A DNA stretch of 64,000 bases, from assembly GCA_963695375.1 (NCBI GenBank), contig OY968767.1, positions 1,736,001-1,800,000 on the forward strand, given 5' to 3'. This DNA comes from JACCVL01 sp963695375 (GTDB lineage Bacteria > Actinomycetota > Actinomycetes > Propionibacteriales > Nocardioidaceae). Below, piece after piece: positions 8,202-17,051 of the stretch (within the stretch, counting starts at the first letter, position 1; each line of letters opens with the position of its first letter). The position numbers and the translations under genes are program-made. The notes beneath the pieces are model-generated. The model did not search any database. It was not told the DNA's origin and saw only the letters and a list, made by a program, of their open reading frames with translations.

Positions 8202-11200
8202 ATGGCGTACCCCAAGACCGGCGCGGACCAGGTGCCGGCGACCCCGGACTTCCCCGGCCTCGAGCAGGCCGTCCTGGAGCACTGGCGCACGGACGAGACC
8301 TTCGCCGCCTCGGTCGAGCAGCGAGACGCCGGGACCGACGGTGACAACGAGTTCGTCTTCTACGACGGCCCCCCGTTCGCGAACGGCCTGCCGCACTACG
8401 GGCATCTGCTCACCGGCTACGTCAAGGACGTCGTCCCCCGCTACCAGACGATGCGCGGACGCCGGGTGGAGCGGCGCTTCGGCTGGGACTGCCACGGGCT
8501 GCCGGCGGAGGTGGACGCGGAGAAGCGGCTGGGTATCGGCCACAAGTCCGAGATCGAGGAGATGGGGGTCGCCGCCTTCAACGACACCTGCCGGAGCGCC
8601 GTGCTGCGCTACACGCAGGAGTGGCAGGAGTACGTCACCCGGCAGGCGCGCTGGGTCGACTTCGACAACGACTACAAGACCCTGGACACCGACTACATGG
8701 AGTCGGTGATGTGGGCGTTCCGCTCGCTGTGGGACAAGGGGCTCATCTACGAGGGCTTCCGGGTGCTCGCCTACTGCTGGCGGTGCGAGACCCCGCTCTC
8801 CAACGCCGAGACCCGCCTCGACGACGTCTACCGCCCGCGGCAGGACCCGGCCGTGACGGTCGGGCTGCGGCTCGAGACCGGCGAACTGGCGCTGGTCTGG
8901 ACCACCACCCCGTGGACGCTGCCGAGCAACCTGGCGATGGCGGTGCACCCCGATGTCGACTACGTCGTCGTGGAGCCGCGCGAGGGGGAGTGGGCCGGCC
9001 AGCGGCTGCTGCTCGCCGCCGCCCGGGTCGCGTCGTACGCGCGCGAGCTCGGCGCGGAGCCGCCGGTCGTCGAGACGCTCCGGGGGGCGGACCTCGTGGG
9101 CCGGCGCTACACCCCGCCGTTCGACTTCTTCACCGGACGCCCGAACGCGCACCAGGTGCTCGCGGCCGACTACGTCACCACCGACGACGGCACCGGGATC
9201 GTGCACATGGCTCCCGCCTTCGGCGAGGAGGACAAGGTCGCCGGCGACGAGGCCGGGATCGAGCCGGTGGTCCCCGTCGACGCCCAGGGCCGGTTCACCG
9301 CCGAGGTGCCGGCGTACGCCGGGCAGCACGTGTTCGAGGCGAACCGCCCGATCGCCCGGGACCTGCGCGACGCCGGGGTGCTGGTGCGGCACGAGACCTA
9401 CGAGCACCCGTATCCGCACTGCTGGCGGTGTGACAACCCGCTGATCTACCGGGCGGTCACGTCGTGGTTCGTCGAGGTGACCCGGCTCAAGGACCGGATG
9501 CTCGAGCTGAACGAGCAGATCCACTGGGTCCCCGGCCACGTCAAGGACGGGTCCTTCGGGAAGTGGCTCGCGAACGCGAGGGACTGGTCGATCAGCCGGA
9601 ACCGGTACTGGGGCAGCCCGATCCCGGTCTGGCGCTCCGACGACCCGGCCTACCCGCGCACCGACGTCTACGGCTCGCTGGACGAGATCGAGCGGGACTT
9701 CGGCCCACACGGGTTCCGGCGCCCCACCGACCTGCACCGGCCGTACGTGGACGAGCTGACCCGCCCCAACCCGGATGACCCGACCGGCCGCTCGACGATG
9801 CGCCGGGTGCCGGAGGTGCTGGACTGCTGGTTCGAGTCCGGGTCGATGCCGTTCGCGCAGGTGCACTATCCGTTCCAGAACGCTGAGTGGTTCGAGCACC
9901 ACTACCCGGGCGACTTCATCGTCGAGTACGTCGGCCAGACCAAGGCCTGGTTCTACACGCTGCATGTGCTGGCGACGGCGCTGTTCGACCGGCCGGCGTT
10001 CCAGTCCGCCCTCGTGCACGGCATCGTCCTCGGGTCGGACGGCCGGAAGATGAGCAAGAGCCTGCGCAACTACCCCGACGTGTCCGGCGTGTTCGACCGG
10101 CACGGTTCGGACGCGATGCGGTGGTTCCTGATGAGCTCGCCGGTGCTGCGCGGGGGCAACCTGATCGTCACCGAGCAGGGGGTACGCGACGGTGTCCGGC
10201 AGGTGCTGATCCCGCTGTGGAACGCGTGGTACTTCTTCGCCCTGTACGCCGACGTGGCGTCGCACGAAGCCGGCTGGCGGACCGACTCGGCGTCGGTGCT
10301 GGACCGCTATCTGCTCGCGAAGGTGCACGACCTCGTGGTGGAGCTCGGCGAGCAGATGGACCGATTCGACGTCGCGGCCGCCTGCCAGACGGTGCGTGAG
10401 CACGTGGAGATGTTGACCAACTGGTACGTGCGCCGCTCCCGGCAGCGGTTCTGGGACGGCGATCCGGTCGCGTTCGACACGCTGTGGACCGCGCTGCACG
10501 TGCTGACCCGGGTGACCGCGCCGCTGCTGCCGCTGACCAGTGAGGCGGTCTATCGCGGCCTGACCGGCGAACGCAGCGTGCACCTCACCGACTGGCCCGA
10601 CGCCGAGGCGCTGCCGGCCGACCCGGATCTGGTGACCGCGATGGACGGCGTCCGTGACGTCTGTTCGGTAGTGCTGCGACTGCGCAAGGCGGCCGGACTG
10701 CGGGTGCGCCAGCCGCTGCAGCGGCTCACCGTCGCGGTTCCCGACGCGGACGCGCTCGACCCGTACGCGGCGCTGATCGCGGCGGAGGTCAACGTGCACG
10801 ACGTCGTGCTCACCACCCCGGCCCGGGCGGAGGTCGGCGTCACGTCGCGGCTGGTGGTCAACCCACGCGCGGCCGGCCCGCGCCTTGGCAAGGACGTGCA
10901 GGTGGCCATCCGCGCCGCCAAGGCCGGTGACTGGTCCGCGCCGGCGGACGGGCCGGTGGTCGCCGGCGGGGTGCTGCTGGAGGCTGGTGAGTACGACGTC
11001 GAGACCGTGGTGGAGACCGCCGACTCGGCGCGGGACGGCGCGGGCAGGCTCGCCTCCAGCGTGCTCCCGTCCGGGGGCTTCGTGGTGCTGGACACCGCGG
11101 TCAGCGAGGACCTCGCCATCGAGGGGGTGGCCCGAGACCTGGTCCGCGTCGTGCAGCAGGCCCGCCGCGACGCGGGTCTGGCCGTCTCCGACCGGATCCG

Positions 11201-11378
11201 ACTCGGCATCGACGGTGGTGACGACGTCACCGAGGCCGCGGACCGGCACCGGGACATGATCAGCCGGGAGACGCTCGCGGTCGTGCTCGAGCTGGGCACC
11301 GTCCCGGCCGAGCAGTCGGTCGACGCCGTGGTGGGGGAGGGACTCAAGGTGCGGGTCACCGTGGAGCACGCCCGGTGA
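8202..11378 (+). CDS. ileS: Isoleucine--tRNA ligase, type 2 (eukaryote-like)
   Basis: A 1058-residue class I aminoacyl-tRNA synthetase. The HIGH motif appears as PPFANGLPHYGHLLTGY near residue 60 and KMSKS as DGRKMSKSLRN near residue 615; the CP1 editing domain with TTPWTLPSNLA lies between. HYGH instead of HIGH, together with the length and C-terminal region, fits the type 2 (eukaryote-like) enzymes, which are characteristically resistant to mupirocin. The ATG at 8202 follows GGAGCAGGAG. The gene is controlled by the T-box upstream, and its stop overlaps the proB GTG by four bases. Its position between obgE and proB, which are adjacent in many actinobacteria, is notable. Confidence 0.97.
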   Translation: MAYPKTGADQVPATPDFPGLEQAVLEHWRTDETFAASVEQRDAGTDGDNEFVFYDGPPFANGLPHYGHLLTGYVKDVVPRYQTMRGRRVERRFGWDCHGLPAEVDAEKRLGIGHKSEIEEMGVAAFNDTCRSAVLRYTQEWQEYVTRQARWVDFDNDYKTLDTDYMESVMWAFRSLWDKGLIYEGFRVLAYCWRCETPLSNAETRLDDVYRPRQDPAVTVGLRLETGELALVWTTTPWTLPSNLAMAVHPDVDYVVVEPREGEWAGQRLLLAAARVASYARELGAEPPVVETLRGADLVGRRYTPPFDFFTGRPNAHQVLAADYVTTDDGTGIVHMAPAFGEEDKVAGDEAGIEPVVPVDAQGRFTAEVPAYAGQHVFEANRPIARDLRDAGVLVRHETYEHPYPHCWRCDNPLIYRAVTSWFVEVTRLKDRMLELNEQIHWVPGHVKDGSFGKWLANARDWSISRNRYWGSPIPVWRSDDPAYPRTDVYGSLDEIERDFGPHGFRRPTDLHRPYVDELTRPNPDDPTGRSTMRRVPEVLDCWFESGSMPFAQVHYPFQNAEWFEHHYPGDFIVEYVGQTKAWFYTLHVLATALFDRPAFQSALVHGIVLGSDGRKMSKSLRNYPDVSGVFDRHGSDAMRWFLMSSPVLRGGNLIVTEQGVRDGVRQVLIPLWNAWYFFALYADVASHEAGWRTDSASVLDRYLLAKVHDLVVELGEQMDRFDVAAACQTVREHVEMLTNWYVRRSRQRFWDGDPVAFDTLWTALHVLTRVTAPLLPLTSEAVYRGLTGERSVHLTDWPDAEALPADPDLVTAMDGVRDVCSVVLRLRKAAGLRVRQPLQRLTVAVPDADALDPYAALIAAEVNVHDVVLTTPARAEVGVTSRLVVNPRAAGPRLGKDVQVAIRAAKAGDWSAPADGPVVAGGVLLEAGEYDVETVVETADSARDGAGRLASSVLPSGGFVVLDTAVSEDLAIEGVARDLVRVVQQARRDAGLAVSDRIRLGIDGGDDVTEAADRHRDMISRETLAVVLELGTVPAEQSVDAVVGEGLKVRVTVEHAR

Positions 11379-12490
11379 GCACCGCCCGTCCCGGCGCCCG
11401 GCGGGTGGTGGTCAAGGTCGGCTCGTCGTCGCTCACCACGACGACCGGTGGCCTGGACGGCGACCGGCTGGACGCGCTGGTGGACGTGCTGGCCACGACC
11501 CGGACCGGCGGCGACGAGGTGGTGCTGGTGAGCTCCGGGGCGATCGCGGCCGGGCTGGCGCCACTCGGGCTGGCCCGGCGGCCCCGCGGGCTGGCCGCCC
11601 AGCAGGCGGCGGCCTCGGTGGGGCAGGGGCTGCTCGTGCACCGCTATGCCGACCGGTTCGCCCAGCACGGCCTGGTCACCGGCCAGGTGCTCCTGACCCT
11701 GGACGACGTCACCCGGCGCGGGCACTACCGCAACGCGTATCGCACCTTCGCCACCCTGCTGGAGCTCGGCGCGGTCCCGGTGGTGAACGAGAACGACACC
11801 GTCGCCACCACCGAGATCCGGTTCGGCGACAACGACCGGCTGGCCGCGCTGGTCGCCCACCTCGTGCATGCTGACCTGCTGGTGCTGTTGTCCGACGTGG
11901 ACGGGCTGCACGACGGCGACCCCCGGACCGGCGGAGCCCACCTGGTCCCGGACGTGCGCGACCTCGAGGACCTGAGCGGCGTCGAGCTCGGCCGCCCAGC
12001 GGCGCACGGCCCCGGGACCGGCGGGATGGTGACCAAGGTCGAGGCGGCTCGGATCGCCACCGGCGCCGGCATCCCGGTGGTGCTCACCACGCCCGGCAAC
12101 GCGGCCGCCGCGCTGGCCGGAGATCGCGTCGGCACCCGCTTCCATCCGACCGGCCGTCGCCGCCCGACCCGGCTGCTCTGGCTCGCCCACGCCACCGAGG
12201 GCCGCGGCCGGCTCGTGCTCGACGACGGCGCGGTGCGCGCCGTCACCGACCGCCGCGCCTCGCTGCTGCCGGCCGGCATCGTCGCCGTCGAGGGGGGCTT
12301 CAGCGCCGGCGACCCGGTCGACCTCGTCGCCGCGGACGGCGGGTTGGTCGCCCGCGGACTCGTCAACTACGACAGTGCCGAGCTGCCGGACCTGCTCGGG
12401 CACTCCACCCGCGAGCTGGCCCGGATGCTCGGGCCGTCGTACGAGCGCGAGGTCGTGCACCGCGACGATCTCGTCGTGCTCACCGGCTGA
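11375..12490 (+). CDS. proB: Glutamate 5-kinase
   Basis: A 371-residue proline-biosynthesis enzyme that phosphorylates glutamate to gamma-glutamyl phosphate. The amino-acid kinase domain starts RRVVVKVGSSSLTT and includes VVLVSSGAIAAGL, NENDTVAT, FGDNDRLAALVA and GTGGMVTKVEAA. A C-terminal PUA domain begins near residue 275. The GTG start overlaps the ileS TGA as GTGA, implying translational coupling. ProA, the next enzyme, lies about 500 bases downstream after one small gene. Confidence 0.96.
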   Translation: MSTARPGARRVVVKVGSSSLTTTTGGLDGDRLDALVDVLATTRTGGDEVVLVSSGAIAAGLAPLGLARRPRGLAAQQAAASVGQGLLVHRYADRFAQHGLVTGQVLLTLDDVTRRGHYRNAYRTFATLLELGAVPVVNENDTVATTEIRFGDNDRLAALVAHLVHADLLVLLSDVDGLHDGDPRTGGAHLVPDVRDLEDLSGVELGRPAAHGPGTGGMVTKVEAARIATGAGIPVVLTTPGNAAAALAGDRVGTRFHPTGRRRPTRLLWLAHATEGRGRLVLDDGAVRAVTDRRASLLPAGIVAVEGGFSAGDPVDLVAADGGLVARGLVNYDSAELPDLLGHSTRELARMLGPSYEREVVHRDDLVVLTG

Positions 12491-12623
12491 GGTCGCGGCT
12501 GCCTGCCCGCGCGGGTCTCGGCCGGGTGACGATTCTCACGGGTGTGGCCGTTCCTGAGCGGTCGGTCACGGGAAAGGCGCAGACTGAGCGATTCGGGCAG
12601 GGAGCGGAAGGACCGGGTCGCTG

Positions 12624-12974
12624 GTGGAGGACGCAGCACGGCTGTGGCACGTGACCGTCACGGTCGCTGGTGCTGAGCACGACAGCGAGGTCGTCCGGCA
12701 GGCGATGCTCCGGCTCTCCGAGGAGCGACCGTTCCTGCACGCGCTGCGGTACGCGCCGGACCACGCCGAGATCCGGTACTGGGAGGAGGCGCCGGACATG
12801 CTGGACGCCGCCTCGCTGGCGCTGCGGGTCTGGGGGGAGCACCGGGACACCGCCGGACTCCCGCACTGGGAGGTGGTCGGGCTCGAGGTGCTCGAGCGGG
12901 ACGCCTTCCAGCGACGGACCAGCGAGCGGTCCGTCGCGATCGGTCTGCACCGGCCCACCCCCCAGCCGTTCTGA
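12624..12974 (+). CDS. Conserved small protein of unknown function between proB and proA
   Basis: A 116-residue acidic soluble protein starting at GTG 12624 with GGAAGGACC a little upstream. It has no signal peptide or membrane segment. The sequence reads like a small alpha/beta domain (LWHVTVTVAGAEHDSEVV, RPFLHALRYAPDHAEIRYWE, ASLALRVWGEHR, HWEVVGLEVLERD). I do not recognise a family with an assigned function. Strand, spacing and codon pattern match its proline-pathway neighbours, so it is a real gene. A role connected to ProB or ProA is only suggested by position. Confidence 0.75.
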   Translation: MEDAARLWHVTVTVAGAEHDSEVVRQAMLRLSEERPFLHALRYAPDHAEIRYWEEAPDMLDAASLALRVWGEHRDTAGLPHWEVVGLEVLERDAFQRRTSERSVAIGLHRPTPQPF

Positions 12975-13004
12975 GTGGCTGCCGCGCGCGCCTACCCTGG
13001 AGGG

Positions 13005-14285
13005 ATGAGCAGCCAACCGGCCGGTGATCCCGTGCTGGTCGCGGCCGGGCCCGTCGGCACGGCCGCCGAGAGCGCCCGTCGCGCCGCCCGGCGGCTGGCT
13101 GCGGCCACCCGGGGCGAGAAGGACCGCGCGCTGCGGGCGATGGCCGACGAGGTGCTCGCGGCTGCCGCCGGCATCCTCGAGGCGAACGCTGCCGACGTGG
13201 CGGCGGCCGAGTCCGCCGGCACCGAGGCCCATCTCGTCGACCGGCTCCGCCTGGACGACGACCGGCTGGCGGCGATGGCCACCGGCCTTCGCGGGGTCGC
13301 CGACCTGGCGGACCCGGTCGGCGAGGTCGTCCGCGGCGTGACCCTGCCGAACGGCCTGCTCCTGTCCCAGCGCCGGGTGCCACTGGGCGTCGTCGGGATC
13401 ATCTACGAGGCGCGGCCCAACGTCACCGTCGACGCTGCCGGACTCTGCCTCAAGTCGGGGAACGCCGTGCTGCTGCGCGGCTCCGGGTCGGCGGCGAGGA
13501 CCAATGCCGCACTGGCGACCGCGCTGCGGGCGGCGATCGACGCGGCCGGGCTGCCGGCCGATGCGGTCATCCTGCTGGACAGCAGCCGCGCCACCGCGAC
13601 CGCGCTGATGCGGGCGCGCGGCCAGGTCGACCTGGTCGTCCCCCGAGGCGGAGCCGGCCTCATCCGCTCGGTGGTGGAACAGTCCACGGTGCCGGTCGTG
13701 GAGACCGGTGTCGGCAACTGTCACGTCTACGTCGACGCGGCGGCCGACCTGGACATGGCGCTGCGGATCGTCCTGAACGCGAAGACCGACCGGCCCTCGG
13801 TGTGCAACGCCGCCGAGTCGCTCCTGGTGCACCGGGTGGTCGCCGAGGCCTTCGTGCCCAAGGTGGTCGCCGCCCTGCACGAGCACGGGGTCACCGTGCA
13901 CGGTGACGAGACGTTCCACGCGGCCTCTGCCGATGTCCTCCCGGTGACCGACGAGGATCACGCCACGGAGTTCCTCGGGCTGGAGCTCTCCGCCCGCGTC
14001 GTGCCCGACCTCGACGCCGCGCTCGACCACGTCCGTCGTTTCGGCTCCGGGCACACCGAGGCCATCGTCACCGGCTCCCTGGAGGCGGCCCGGCGGTTCA
14101 CCACCGGAGTGGACGCGGCCGCGGTGATGGTCAACGCCTCGACCCGGTTCACCGACGGTGAGCAGCTGGGACTGGGGGCGGAGATCGGGATCTCCACCCA
14201 GAAGCTGCACGCCCGCGGCCCGATGGGGCTCAGCGAGCTGACCACGACGACCACGGTGGTCACCGGTGCCGGCCATGTGCGCTGA
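13005..14285 (+). CDS. proA: Glutamate-5-semialdehyde dehydrogenase (gamma-glutamyl phosphate reductase)
   Basis: A 426-residue NADPH-dependent reductase, second step of proline synthesis. Family motifs include VPLGVVGIIYEARPNVTVDAA, SGNAVLLRGS, VPRGGAGLI and the catalytic cysteine in RPSVCNAAESLLVH near residue 266; TGFxxxE-like C-terminal elements follow (FGSGHTEAIVTG, LGLGAEIGIST). The ATG at 13005 is chosen because TACCCT (12993-12998) lies 6 bases before it, the spacing of a leaderless transcript; GGAGGG directly touches the ATG and is too close to act as a normal ribosome binding site. Length is slightly above the usual 415. Confidence 0.96.
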   Translation: MSSQPAGDPVLVAAGPVGTAAESARRAARRLAAATRGEKDRALRAMADEVLAAAAGILEANAADVAAAESAGTEAHLVDRLRLDDDRLAAMATGLRGVADLADPVGEVVRGVTLPNGLLLSQRRVPLGVVGIIYEARPNVTVDAAGLCLKSGNAVLLRGSGSAARTNAALATALRAAIDAAGLPADAVILLDSSRATATALMRARGQVDLVVPRGGAGLIRSVVEQSTVPVVETGVGNCHVYVDAAADLDMALRIVLNAKTDRPSVCNAAESLLVHRVVAEAFVPKVVAALHEHGVTVHGDETFHAASADVLPVTDEDHATEFLGLELSARVVPDLDAALDHVRRFGSGHTEAIVTGSLEAARRFTTGVDAAAVMVNASTRFTDGEQLGLGAEIGISTQKLHARGPMGLSELTTTTTVVTGAGHVR

Positions 14286-14313
14286 CTGGGGGTCGACCCG
14301 CTAGGTTGAGGGC

Positions 14314-14457
14314 ATGCTCAGGTCCGTCGTCAGCGCCGAGGAAGAGCTGCGCGAGCTCCCGATCGAGCCGATCTGGATCGGGATCATCTGTCTCGGCATC
14401 TTCATCGCGCTGCTGCTGGCCCTGCTCGTCTACGGCAAGGGTCGCCCGCACACCTGA
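14314..14457 (+). CDS. 47-residue single-pass membrane protein
   Basis: ATG at 14314 opens a 47-codon frame: a polar, Glu-rich N-terminus (SAEEELRELP), one hydrophobic helix (about residues 20-41, WIGIICLGIFIALLLALLV), and the tail YGKGRPHT. TAGGTT (14302-14307) stands 6 bases before the ATG, a leaderless promoter. Small single-helix proteins ending in a GKGRPH-like tail are common between proA and nadD in actinobacteria, which supports this one being real. Function is unknown; the short cytoplasmic tail suggests a membrane-complex accessory protein. Confidence 0.75.
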   Translation: MLRSVVSAEEELRELPIEPIWIGIICLGIFIALLLALLVYGKGRPHT

Positions 14458-14499
14458 GCGGGCAACCGCTCAGCGACGGTCGACAGGCCCGCCACCATC

Positions 14500-15198
14500 G
14501 TGCGTCTCGCCGAGAAGGACCCGGCCCCGCAGCGGCGCCGGGTCGGTGTCATGGGCGGCACGTTCGACCCCGTGCACCACGGCCACCTGGTCGCGGCCAG
14601 CGAGGTGCAGTCCTGGTTCGGGCTGGACGAGGTGGTGTTCGTCCCCACCGGGCAGCCGTGGCAGAAGGACGATCGGCAGGTCACCCCGGCGGAGCACCGC
14701 TACCTGATGACCGTGATCGCGACCGCGTCGAACCCGCGGTTCTCGGTGAGTCGGGTCGATATCGACCGGGAGGGGCCGACGTACACCATCGACACGCTCC
14801 GCGACCTGCGGGCGGCGGCTCCCGACGACGAGCTGTTCTTCATCACCGGTGCCGACGCGCTCGCGCAGATCCTCACCTGGCGAGACCACGGCGAGATCTT
14901 CGCGCTGGCACATTTCGTCGGCTGCACCCGACCGGGGCACCGCCTGGAGGCCCAAGAGCTGGCCGGGCTGCCGGAGGACCGGCTGGCTCTGGTCGAGATC
15001 CCGGCCCTGGCGATCAGTTCCACCGACTGCCGGACCCGGGTCGCCAACGGGGAACCGGTCTGGTACCTCGTCCCGGACGGAGTCGTGCAATACATCAACA
15101 AGCACGGCCTGTACGGCGGCGACCCGCGCGCCGTCGCCGGTGACGGCGCGGCCGGCCCGAGTCGGACCCATACCGGACCCGTGCGAGGGACCCGGTGA
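14500..15198 (+). CDS. nadD: Nicotinate-nucleotide adenylyltransferase
   Basis: A 232-residue enzyme that adenylylates nicotinate mononucleotide in NAD synthesis. The nucleotidyltransferase signature VGVMGGTFDPVHHGHLVAA starts near residue 15, FVPTGQPWQK and FITGADALAQILTW follow, and ISSTDCR near residue 200 matches the ISSTxIR motif. The GTG at 14500 is the first plausible start; a start at the internal ATG 14551 would cut off the strand before GGTFDP. The C-terminal 25 residues are a poorly conserved extension. The stop overlaps the rsfS start by 4 bases. Confidence 0.95.
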   Translation: MRLAEKDPAPQRRRVGVMGGTFDPVHHGHLVAASEVQSWFGLDEVVFVPTGQPWQKDDRQVTPAEHRYLMTVIATASNPRFSVSRVDIDREGPTYTIDTLRDLRAAAPDDELFFITGADALAQILTWRDHGEIFALAHFVGCTRPGHRLEAQELAGLPEDRLALVEIPALAISSTDCRTRVANGEPVWYLVPDGVVQYINKHGLYGGDPRAVAGDGAAGPSRTHTGPVRGTR

Positions 15199-15602
15199 CC
15201 GCCACCCAGCACGCCCTGGACCTCACCTCAGCCGCGGCGGAGGCGGCCGCGGCGAAGCTCGCCGGCGATCTCGTGGCCTTCGACGTGTCGGACCAACTGG
15301 TCATCACCGACGTCTTCCTGGTGTGCTCCGCCGCCAACGACCGTCAGGTGCGAGCCGTGGTGGACGCGGTCGAGGACCGGCTGCTGACCCTCGGGGCCAA
15401 GCCGCTGCGTCGCGAGGGGGAGCGGGAGGCCCGCTGGGTTCTGCTCGACTTCGCCGACCTGGTGGTGCACGTTCAGCACCAGGACGAGCGGGCGTTCTAC
15501 GCGCTCGAGCGGATCTGGCGGGACTGTCCGCTGGTGCCACTCCCGGAGACCGCCCGAGCGCCGGATCCCGCGGTGTCCGACGGCGACGGCCCGCGGGCGT
15601 GA
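15195..15602 (+). CDS. rsfS: Ribosomal silencing factor RsfS
   Basis: A 135-residue RsfS (YbeB/Iojap) protein that binds L14 and blocks subunit joining when nutrients are scarce. Characteristic segments are LVAFDVSDQLVITDVFLVCSA, NDRQVRAVVDAVEDRL, EARWVLLDFADLVVHVQ and the end FYALERIWRD. The GTG start overlaps the nadD TGA (GTGA) and its stop overlaps the next gene in the same way, so nadD, rsfS and the phosphatase form a translationally coupled operon. Confidence 0.95.
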   Translation: MTATQHALDLTSAAAEAAAAKLAGDLVAFDVSDQLVITDVFLVCSAANDRQVRAVVDAVEDRLLTLGAKPLRREGEREARWVLLDFADLVVHVQHQDERAFYALERIWRDCPLVPLPETARAPDPAVSDGDGPRA

Positions 15603-16240
15603 ACCGCCGATTGGTCCTGTGGCGGCACGGTCGGACCCGGTGGAACGCCGAGGGCAGGGACCAGGGGCACAGCGACATCGAGCTCGACGAGCTCGGCCGG
15701 GCCCAGGCCGAGGCGGCCGCGCCGGTGCTGGCCTCCCTCGCGCCCACGGCCATCGTCAGCAGCGACCTGCGGCGCGCCGCGAGCACGGCCGAGCCCCTGG
15801 CCCGGCTCACCGGTCTGGTGCCGGCCCTGGATCCGGACCTGCGGGAGATCCACCTGGGTGCGCGCGAGGGCCTGACCGGGTCCGAGGCGCGTGCCCGCTT
15901 CCCCGACGAGATGGCGCGGTTGGCTGCCGGCGAGGACGTCCACGTTCCCGGTGCGGAGACGTACGCGGAGACCGCCGCCCGCGTCGCCGGCGCCCTCCAG
16001 CGGCATGTGACGGCGATGGCCGACGGCGACCTGCTCGTCGTGGTGTCGCATGGGAGCGCGATGCGGGTCGGCGCCTGCCGTCTCCTCGGGCTGCCGCAGC
16101 GCTGCTGGTCGGTGCTGGGCGGTTTCGACAACTGCCACTGGGCGTGGCTCGTGGAGCAGCGGCACGGTTGGGCGGTGCAGGGCTGGAACGTCGGCGGCCG
16201 GCCGGCCGAGCCCGTCACCGGCGGCCGGGTCGGGGGCTGA
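15599..16240 (+). CDS. Histidine phosphatase family protein (phosphoglycerate mutase-like)
   Basis: A 213-residue enzyme starting VNRRLVLWRHGRTRWN. The catalytic histidine is in RHG at residues 9-11 and the second active-site histidine is in VVVSHGSAMRVG near residue 151. GREGLTG- and ETYAET-type segments lie between. Members placed after rsfS in actinobacteria are often annotated as phosphoglycerate mutase (gpm2/pgm-like) or as glucosyl-3-phosphoglycerate phosphatase; the true substrate cannot be told here. The GTG overlaps the rsfS stop by four bases. Confidence 0.9.
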   Translation: MNRRLVLWRHGRTRWNAEGRDQGHSDIELDELGRAQAEAAAPVLASLAPTAIVSSDLRRAASTAEPLARLTGLVPALDPDLREIHLGAREGLTGSEARARFPDEMARLAAGEDVHVPGAETYAETAARVAGALQRHVTAMADGDLLVVVSHGSAMRVGACRLLGLPQRCWSVLGGFDNCHWAWLVEQRHGWAVQGWNVGGRPAEPVTGGRVGG

Positions 16241-16324
16241 TCCCGGCTACGCCCGCGGTCGCGGCACCGGCTATGCTGACGCGGTTCCGTCGGCTCGGAT
16301 CTCAGTCCGGGACGCGCCGGACAT

Positions 16325-16400
16325 GGGGCTGTGGCGCAGCTGGTAGCGCACCTGCATGGCATGCAGGGGGTCAGGGGTTCGAGTCCCCTCAGCTCCACCA
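16325..16400 (+). tRNA. tRNA-Ala (GGC)
   Basis: A complete cloverleaf of 76 bases. The acceptor arms GGGGCTG (16325-16331) and CAGCTCC (16390-16396) pair with one G-T wobble. The anticodon stem is CCTGC/GCAGG with loop ATGGCAT and anticodon GGC at 16358-16360. The T arm has GGTTCGAGTCC. Discriminator A and the CCA end (16398-16400) are encoded. It reads GCC/GCT alanine codons, the dominant type here. No repeat or integrase is seen next to it. Confidence 0.97.
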
Positions 16401-16435
16401 GACTCCGGGCGAGTTCAGCCGGCGGAGGGAATGGC

Positions 16436-17011
16436 ATGGACGTCGTGGAGCAGCACCGTCGCAGCCTGGACGTCTGGCGCCGCTGCGTCGGTGCCGTCGG
16501 ATCGGGCGACTGGGAGCAGCCGACGCCGTGCACCGACTGGACCGTCCGTGACCTGGTCAACCACGTGGTGGGTGAGGACCGATGGACGGTGCCGCTGCTC
16601 GCCGGCCAGACGATGGCCGACGTGGGGGACCGGTTCGACGGTGACCTGCTGGGTGCGGATCCAGTGTCCGCCGCGCGGACGGCTGCGGACGAGGCGCAGT
16701 CGGCGGTGGCCGACCTGCTCCCCGGCGACCCGGTCGTGCACCTGTCCTACGGCGACGAGAACGGCGCCGAGTACGTCCGCCAGCTGGTCGCCGACCACCT
16801 CTTGCACGCGTGGGACCTGGCCGCCGCCAGCGGATCCGAGCGCGACCTCGACCCGGAGCTGGTCAGCGAGGTGGCGACCTGGTTCGCCGAGCGGGAGGAC
16901 ATGTACCGCTCCTACGGCCTCGTCGCGGACCGTCCCGACGTCGCCGTCGCCGACGAGACGCAGCGGCTGCTGGTGGCGTCGGGTCGCGACCCGCGGTGGC
17001 AGGGCGGCTGA
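16436..17011 (+). CDS. TIGR03086-type metal-binding protein (DinB/mycothiol maleylpyruvate isomerase-like)
   Basis: A 191-residue four-helix-bundle protein with PTPCTDWTVRDLVNHVVGEDRW near residues 27-48 and VADHLLHAWDLAAA near 120. These are the histidine-bearing helices expected to bind a divalent metal in TIGR03086 and mycothiol-dependent maleylpyruvate isomerase N-terminal domains. Family members may act as mycothiol transferases, but the substrate is unknown. The ATG at 16436 follows GGCGGAGGGA. It stands alone after the tRNA and converges with the DUF2235 gene. Confidence 0.85.
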   Translation: MDVVEQHRRSLDVWRRCVGAVGSGDWEQPTPCTDWTVRDLVNHVVGEDRWTVPLLAGQTMADVGDRFDGDLLGADPVSAARTAADEAQSAVADLLPGDPVVHLSYGDENGAEYVRQLVADHLLHAWDLAAASGSERDLDPELVSEVATWFAEREDMYRSYGLVADRPDVAVADETQRLLVASGRDPRWQGG

Positions 17012-17051
17012 GCGGAGCACCCCGCGCCGGGCCGCGCCGTCTCGCGCCGCG

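Noticed and set aside
7413..11369. A 1318-codon open frame on the minus strand opposite obgE, ileS and the start of proB
   Set aside because: Long antisense frames are expected opposite GC-rich genes; the translation is low-complexity His/Gly/Arg/Val text with no domain, and the plus-strand genes are unambiguous.
16325..16400. tRNA-Ala as an integration (att) site
   Set aside because: No integrase, direct repeat of the tRNA 3' end or foreign-looking genes are seen downstream.
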